Origin: Halorientalis persicus
GTDB taxonomy: Archaea > Halobacteriota > Halobacteria > Halobacteriales > Haloarculaceae
Assembly (NCBI RefSeq): GCF_900110215.1
Contig: NZ_FOCX01000018.1
Coordinates: forward strand, 18,031-82,030
Reading direction: 5' to 3'
DNA: 64,000 nt
Shown: piece by piece, positions 60,148 through 64,000 of the stretch
How positions within the stretch are numbered: the stretch's first letter is position 1
Layout of the letters: each line of letters begins with the position of its first letter
Made by a program: the position numbers and the translations under genes
Notes under the pieces: model-generated
The model's input: the letters and a program-made list of their open reading frames with translations, nothing else
What the model was told of the DNA's origin: nothing
Database searches by the model: none

Positions 60148-61626
60148 GTGGGTTCTCGCGACCGACGCGTCCCAAATCCAATTCGTTGGCTACTGCTCGG
60201 TGTCGGTGCCCTGCTGGCACGGGGCGGCGTCGTCGACCGTGGGCGTGCCGAAGAGACGACAGATCTGGCGTGGCCGCGCATCGTGACCGGTGTGGCGCGG
60301 ATGTCCAAGTCCGCGGCCGATGTCGCGATGGTCGGCACGGCGTTGGGAGCGGCAGCCATCGCGGGCGTCGGGTTCGCAACGCCGTTCTGGGCGCTCGCGT
60401 TCGCAACCGGGGGCGGCGTCGCCGGGGCCACCATCAGTCTCGTCTCCCAGCGGTACGGGGCCGACGCGCCCGAATTCATCTCGCTGGCGGTCACGACGAG
60501 CGCGTTCGTCGTTCTCGCGACGATGGTGCCACTGGCCGTCGTCTTCTGGGCCGTCCCCGAGTGGTTCGTCGGGCTCATCGCCAGCGACGGTGCGGCGCTG
60601 TCGTACGGCACGGAGTATCTCCGTGTCGTGGCCTTTGGCGTCCCGTTCGCCGCACTCAATCTCATCGGGAGTCGCACACTCGTCGGGGCCGACGATGCCT
60701 GGACGCCGATGATGCTGCGGGGTACTGGCGCGGTCATCAACGTCGCCATCAACGCCGTCCTCATCTTCGGGTTCGGACTCGGCGTCGTCGGTGCCGCCAT
60801 CGGGACGGTCGTCGCCAACGTCGTCGTGCTCGCATGCTTCGTCGCGGGGTTCGTCGGCCTCCGACTACCGATCGTCGGCCAGTTCCCGGTCACCATCGAC
60901 CTCTCGGCACCACCGGTGACGGCGAGTGAACTCCGCGATATCGTCACCATCGGCGCACCGCTGGCGTTCACGAACCTCGCACGGCGCGGGGCCCAGATCC
61001 CGATGCTCGCCGTCGTAGCCCTGTTCGGCCCCAACGTCGCAGCCGCGTACGTCGTCGCACGTCGTGTGCGAGACCTCCTCGATACGCCCGGGTGGGGCTT
61101 CTCGCTCGCGTCGAGCAGCCTCGTCGGCCAGGTGCTCGGCACGGGAGACGAACAGCACGCGGATACCTACGCTCGCGAGATTCTGCTCTTCGGAACCGTC
61201 GTGTACGCGATCGGTGCGGTGGCTGTGATCGTGCTCGCCCGTCAGGTTGCGGGTCTGTTCGTGTCCGACCCTGGGATGGTGCCGCTCGTCACCACGTTCG
61301 TCGTCGTCGCCGCTATCAGCGTCGTCTTCCGTGGCATCAACGCCGGGACGACCGGACCACTCAGGGCGAGCGGTGACACGCGCTGGCCGCTCTATGGACA
61401 ATTCCTCGGGCTCTATGCCGTGACACTTCCGCTGGCGTACGCTGGCGCGGTCACTATCCCGTTTGGCCCGCTGGCTGCGGTGACGCCGCTGGGACTGCCA
61501 GCCCTGTATGTTGCCCTCGTCTTCGAGACACTCGTCCCTGCGCTCGTCACGTACTATCGGTTCGATACCGGGTCGTGGAAGGTCGTCAGCCGCGCGTACC
61601 GCCCGGAGCCGACAGCCGACGACTGA
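60148..61626 (+). CDS. MATE family efflux transporter
   Basis: A 492-residue transporter with twelve predicted membrane helices, starting at GTG. MATE features include an internal two-fold repeat, with GALGVGFATPFW-like sequence at AIAGVGFATPFWALAFATG and a matching region in the second half (RRGAQIPMLAVVALFGPNVA). In haloarchaea such proteins export cationic drugs or metabolites with sodium or protons. Part of the housekeeping-like block; no regulator is adjacent. Confidence 0.9.
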   Translation: MGSRDRRVPNPIRWLLLGVGALLARGGVVDRGRAEETTDLAWPRIVTGVARMSKSAADVAMVGTALGAAAIAGVGFATPFWALAFATGGGVAGATISLVSQRYGADAPEFISLAVTTSAFVVLATMVPLAVVFWAVPEWFVGLIASDGAALSYGTEYLRVVAFGVPFAALNLIGSRTLVGADDAWTPMMLRGTGAVINVAINAVLIFGFGLGVVGAAIGTVVANVVVLACFVAGFVGLRLPIVGQFPVTIDLSAPPVTASELRDIVTIGAPLAFTNLARRGAQIPMLAVVALFGPNVAAAYVVARRVRDLLDTPGWGFSLASSSLVGQVLGTGDEQHADTYAREILLFGTVVYAIGAVAVIVLARQVAGLFVSDPGMVPLVTTFVVVAAISVVFRGINAGTTGPLRASGDTRWPLYGQFLGLYAVTLPLAYAGAVTIPFGPLAAVTPLGLPALYVALVFETLVPALVTYYRFDTGSWKVVSRAYRPEPTADD

Positions 61627-61785
61627 GGTCACGAGCCGACAGCCGACCACGACGAAACGACTGCGTCGCTGCCAGTCGTGTCCAACGAGACGCCACAGGT
61701 CGCCGAAACGCTCCCTTCACGAGGAACGTTCACTACACCGGGAGCGGGCTCTCTTCGAGGGACTGATCTTCCCACTCGCGTTTGG

Positions 61786-62060
61786 AAACGAACAGAACGA
61801 GAAAAATGAACGGATTGAACGCATTCTGAGGAACGAACTGGTTGAGGAGAACCGGGCTGTCCGTACTTGATGAACGGAACGAATAAAAGAAACGAACGTA
61901 ACGAATGAGTTGATGGCAACGAGTGCATCAGACTCAATGAACGAAACGAACAATTGGTTTTAACATAGTAGTAGTCCTCTCATCGAGTGAAATACCCTCA
62001 CCGAACGCACCGAACTAAACGGCCAAAACGAACGAAACGAACATAACGAAGTTAACGAAG
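61786..62060 (+). repeat. AACGAA repeat field before parA (likely partition site or operator)
   Basis: Many copies of AACGAA and near variants, often joined as GAACGAAACGAACA, with main clusters at about 61786-61805, 61871-61908, 61938-61952 and 62000-62060. The spacing is commonly 5 or about 10 bases, so sites would lie on the same DNA face or half a turn apart. A plain AT-rich spacer separates the clusters. The array ends directly at the parA start. Repeats upstream of parA normally are the centromere or the operator of the operon. The part from 61627 to 61785 has nothing else clear. Confidence 0.75.
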
Positions 62061-62062
62061 AA

Positions 62063-62881
62063 ATGACCGATACCAACACCGCACGAATCACTGTGGCGAA
62101 TCAGAAGGGAGGTGCCGGGAAGACGACTGACGTCATTCACACAGGGGGCGCACTCTCCGCCCGGGACCACGACGTCCTCCTCGTCGACATCGACTATCAC
62201 GGGGGGCTCACCTGCTCGCTTGGCTACAACGATCTATACTACGATACCGACCGTACAACGCTGTTCGACGTCCTTGATTTCGACCAGATGGAGTTGGTGA
62301 ATGACATCATCGTTGAGCACGAGGAATTCGACATCCTCCCCGCGAGTGAGAAACTTGCGAACAACAAGAACATCCAGACGTTGCTTGAGGCACCGAAGAG
62401 TCGAGAACGACTGGAGATGACTCTCGACGAACTCGACGAGGACTACGACTACATCATCGTCGACACACCGCCATCCCTGAACGTCCTCACCGACAACGCT
62501 CTCGTCGCGACCGGCAACGTCGTCATCCCAGTCATTCCCGAGAAGCTCAACGCCAACAGCCTCCAGATTTTCGCAAAGCAGCTGAGTTCCCTCGAACAGG
62601 CGTACGGAGACATCAATCGGCTCGCGATTGTTTGTAACCGTGTCGAACAGAACGGCGAACATCGCGACACCATCGAGGAGATCAAGTCAGCGTACTCACT
62701 CCCAGTGTTCGAGATCCCGAAGCGGACCGACCTCTCCCAGTCGATTGGCGAAGGAGTGTCTGTCTTCGGCTTCGGCAAGGAGAACCAGCGCGTCGAGGAT
62801 GCACGCGACTTGTTCAACGAGATTGCCGACCTGTTCGACGAGACGTTTGAGAAGGCCACACCTGAGGAGGTGGAAGCATGA
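62063..62881 (+). CDS. parA: ParA-type partition ATPase
   Basis: A 272-residue Walker-type ATPase of the ParA/Soj/MinD group. The deviant Walker A is QKGGAGKTTD (residues 14-23), motif A' is LLVDIDYHGG (consensus would be D-x-D-x-Q/G), and Walker B is DYIIVDTPPSLN. It lacks an N-terminal HTH, so it belongs to the short type Ib-like ParA. The stop overlaps the next start by four bases. The repeat field upstream is its likely site of action. With its partner it would distribute the replicon to daughter cells. Confidence 0.95.
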   Translation: MTDTNTARITVANQKGGAGKTTDVIHTGGALSARDHDVLLVDIDYHGGLTCSLGYNDLYYDTDRTTLFDVLDFDQMELVNDIIVEHEEFDILPASEKLANNKNIQTLLEAPKSRERLEMTLDELDEDYDYIIVDTPPSLNVLTDNALVATGNVVIPVIPEKLNANSLQIFAKQLSSLEQAYGDINRLAIVCNRVEQNGEHRDTIEEIKSAYSLPVFEIPKRTDLSQSIGEGVSVFGFGKENQRVEDARDLFNEIADLFDETFEKATPEEVEA

Positions 62882-63285
62882 GCGACGGCTGGGGTGATGC
62901 TTCCGGCATTGAGGGCAACTACGAAGAGGAGGACGACGAGGTCGATTCCGGCGAAACGAGTGAGGTGAGTAAAACCGTGGAAACTAGTTCATCGACTGAA
63001 ACGACCGAACCGACTTCAACGAGTGAAACGAACGAAACGAGCAAAACGAAGACGAATATCAAGGACGAGTGGAACGGGCGGACGATCTACATCCCCGACG
63101 ATGTCCTTGAGGAGATGGAGGATACCTACCTCGAAACCCAGCTAAAGCTCCGCAAGGCGGGCCAGAACGAATTCAAGAAGAACCGCCACTTCTACCCGCT
63201 ACTTGTGCAGATCGGTGTTGATGCTCTCTCTGAGGCAGATGCTGAGGAAATCCAGGCTCGGCTTTCAGAACTCGGTGACGGATGA
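62878..63285 (+). CDS. ParA partner protein (ParB-like role)
   Basis: A 135-residue protein encoded right after parA with a four-base overlap. Residues 1-62 are a disordered acidic and threonine/serine-rich linker (SETSEVSKTVETSSSTETT and onward). The C-terminal 70 residues are folded: RTIYIPDDVLEEMEDTYLET, KLRKAGQNEFKKNRHFYP, a ribbon-helix-helix-like form. Position and size fit the small DNA-binding partner of a type Ib ParA. The linker is coded by AACGA-type repeats (see 62952-63056), so the same DNA may bind the protein it encodes. Confidence 0.8.
   Translation: MSDGWGDASGIEGNYEEEDDEVDSGETSEVSKTVETSSSTETTEPTSTSETNETSKTKTNIKDEWNGRTIYIPDDVLEEMEDTYLETQLKLRKAGQNEFKKNRHFYPLLVQIGVDALSEADAEEIQARLSELGDG
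62952..63056 (+). repeat. AACGAA-type repeats inside the coding region of the ParA partner
   Basis: The linker of the ParA partner is written with repeats such as GAAACGAGTGA, GAAACGACCGAACCGAC and GAAACGAACGAAACGAGCAAAACGAAGACG. These match the motif of the field upstream of parA. The encoded peptide is low-complexity (T, S, E, K, N), which suggests selection on the DNA and little on the protein. Confidence 0.7.
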
Positions 63286-63421
63286 CTTCACGTAGAAGTG
63301 GATCTGAGATATTGTATAATGGGATATTCCCTGCCATTTGGGACGGCTTCGCCGCTTTGTGCGAGCGCACCCGCGTGTGAGGCTTAAGTGGGACTCACTT
63401 TACAGCAGAAACATACACACA

Positions 63422-63575
63422 ATGACTGAAGACGCTCTCCAAAGAACTCGTTCGGATGGCTGACGAGACGCTTCCCACACCAGAGGAAACCCTCGCGATC
63501 CATGAAGAAACCGAGGCCGGGTACCCCGCCCCACCGTGGGCGGGGGTGAAGGCCGACACCCGCGGCAGCTTTTAA
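63422..63575 (+). pseudogene. Frameshifted small ORF before tnpB
   Basis: The frame beginning MTEDALQRTRSDG stops early. The frame one base over reads LSKELVRMADETLPTPEETL, then AIHEETEAGYPAPPWAGVKA and ends ADTRGSF. The second part looks like a normal small acidic haloarchaeal protein, so one base was probably lost or gained near 63430. A restart from the ATG at 63456 would give 39 residues. Small ORFs like this commonly precede haloarchaeal tnpB genes. Confidence 0.55.
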
Positions 63576-63606
63576 CACCGTAGAGTCGCACATTCGCCAT
63601 ACAGCG

Positions 63607-64000
63607 ATGGATTACTCGCACCGCTTTCAAGCGTACCCCGAGCAAGAAGGGCACGAGGAAGCGTGTGAGTACCATCTTGACCACCACCGCCAACTCTACA
63701 ACCACGTTCTCCACGACTACGAGAACGCCCCTGAGAACGACAAGCCCACGCGGTACGACCAAAACCAGAAAGTGAAGGACTGGCGCAGCAGGTGGCCCGA
63801 ATGGAAGCAGCTCTCCAGTACTGCTATGCAGGCCACCGTCCGCCGTTTCCACCACAACCTCCACGGTCTCTCCGCGCTCAAAGAAAACGGCTACAACGTC
63901 GGCAAACTCCAGTGGAAGGCACCACGGGACTACCGTTCGATTACCTACGTCGGGAAGAGCTTCGACCTTGACGAGAAGAGGGGCTCTTCCGACACTGGGT
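63607..64000 (+). CDS. tnpB: TnpB-family protein (3' end outside window)
   Basis: The first 131 codons of an IS200/IS605-type TnpB (IS1341 group): MDYSHRFQAYPEQEGHEEAC, then a helix HLDHHRQLYNHVLHDYENAP and SSTAMQATVRRFHHNLHGLS, the usual N-terminal wedge-like part. The RuvC residues would lie downstream. TnpB proteins cut DNA guided by an RNA from the element's 3' end, which is outside the window. No tnpA is visible upstream, so this is probably a non-autonomous or solo tnpB element. The upstream ORF is broken. Confidence 0.9.
   Translation, partial: MDYSHRFQAYPEQEGHEEACEYHLDHHRQLYNHVLHDYENAPENDKPTRYDQNQKVKDWRSRWPEWKQLSSTAMQATVRRFHHNLHGLSALKENGYNVGKLQWKAPRDYRSITYVGKSFDLDEKRGSSDTG

Noticed and set aside
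61755..62060. CRISPR array in the AACGAA region
   Set aside because: The repeat unit is only 5 to 10 bases and the spacing is irregular; there are no 30-base repeats with unique spacers of equal length and no cas genes.

Overview
The window is haloarchaeal DNA (class Halobacteria). Coding DNA is GC-rich, the predicted proteins are strongly acidic, many starts look leaderless with a TATA box about 25 to 30 bases upstream, and several families are haloarchaeal: HalOD1, UPF0058, PadR-like regulators and type 5 BREX. An Orc1/Cdc6 gene on the left edge, a ParA operon with an AACGAA repeat field on the right, a serine recombinase, a broken tyrosine integrase, a TnpB gene and many small plasmid-type ORFs suggest a megaplasmid or an integrated island. 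I see no rRNA, tRNA or CRISPR array.

Layout. 1-7.6 kb: Orc1/Cdc6 (5' end cut off), then a type II CBASS operon of CD-NTase, a fused E2-E1-JAB protein (Cap2 and Cap3 in one chain) and a TIR-SAVED effector. A HEPN-motif gene follows, lying between two decayed pieces of an Orc1/Cdc6 3' end. 7.6-13.8 kb: a SRAP protein, then a block with different codon use. That block holds a membrane protein, a HEPN-motif protein, a double PD-(D/E)XK gene broken by an in-frame TAG, and the most novel cluster in the window: two ThsB-like TIR genes around a small multi-pass membrane protein, with no ThsA gene. 13.8-24 kb: small accessory genes (Tat lipoprotein, two convergent HTH regulators under inverted repeats, zinc ribbons, phosphoesterase, PadR, HalOD1, UPF0058, a PIN toxin-antitoxin pair) and a tyrosine integrase with an in-frame TGA.

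24-28.8 kb: a PIN-like gene and its overlapping partner, divergent from a short prokaryotic Argonaute operon (PD-(D/E)XK nuclease fusion plus MID-PIWI protein). 28.9-47.4 kb: a complete type 5 BREX operon on the minus strand (brxA, brxC, brxB, brxC, pglX, pglZ, brxHII), with an AT-rich cassette in the target-recognition part of pglX. 47.5-52.6 kb: a nuclease-like pair, a zinc-ribbon protein, a serine recombinase and an SF1 helicase. 52.7-61.6 kb: housekeeping-like genes (ClC channel, TauE/SafE protein, copper P-type ATPase, NAD-binding protein, amidase, MATE exporter). 61.7-64 kb: partition repeats, ParA and its partner, a frameshifted small ORF and the start of tnpB.

Taken together this is a dense defence island. 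CBASS, the TIR cluster, the Argonaute operon and BREX are four separate anti-invader modules, placed among replication, partition and recombination genes that could account for their gain and loss. Assignments come from reading motifs and gene order by eye; no database search was run.
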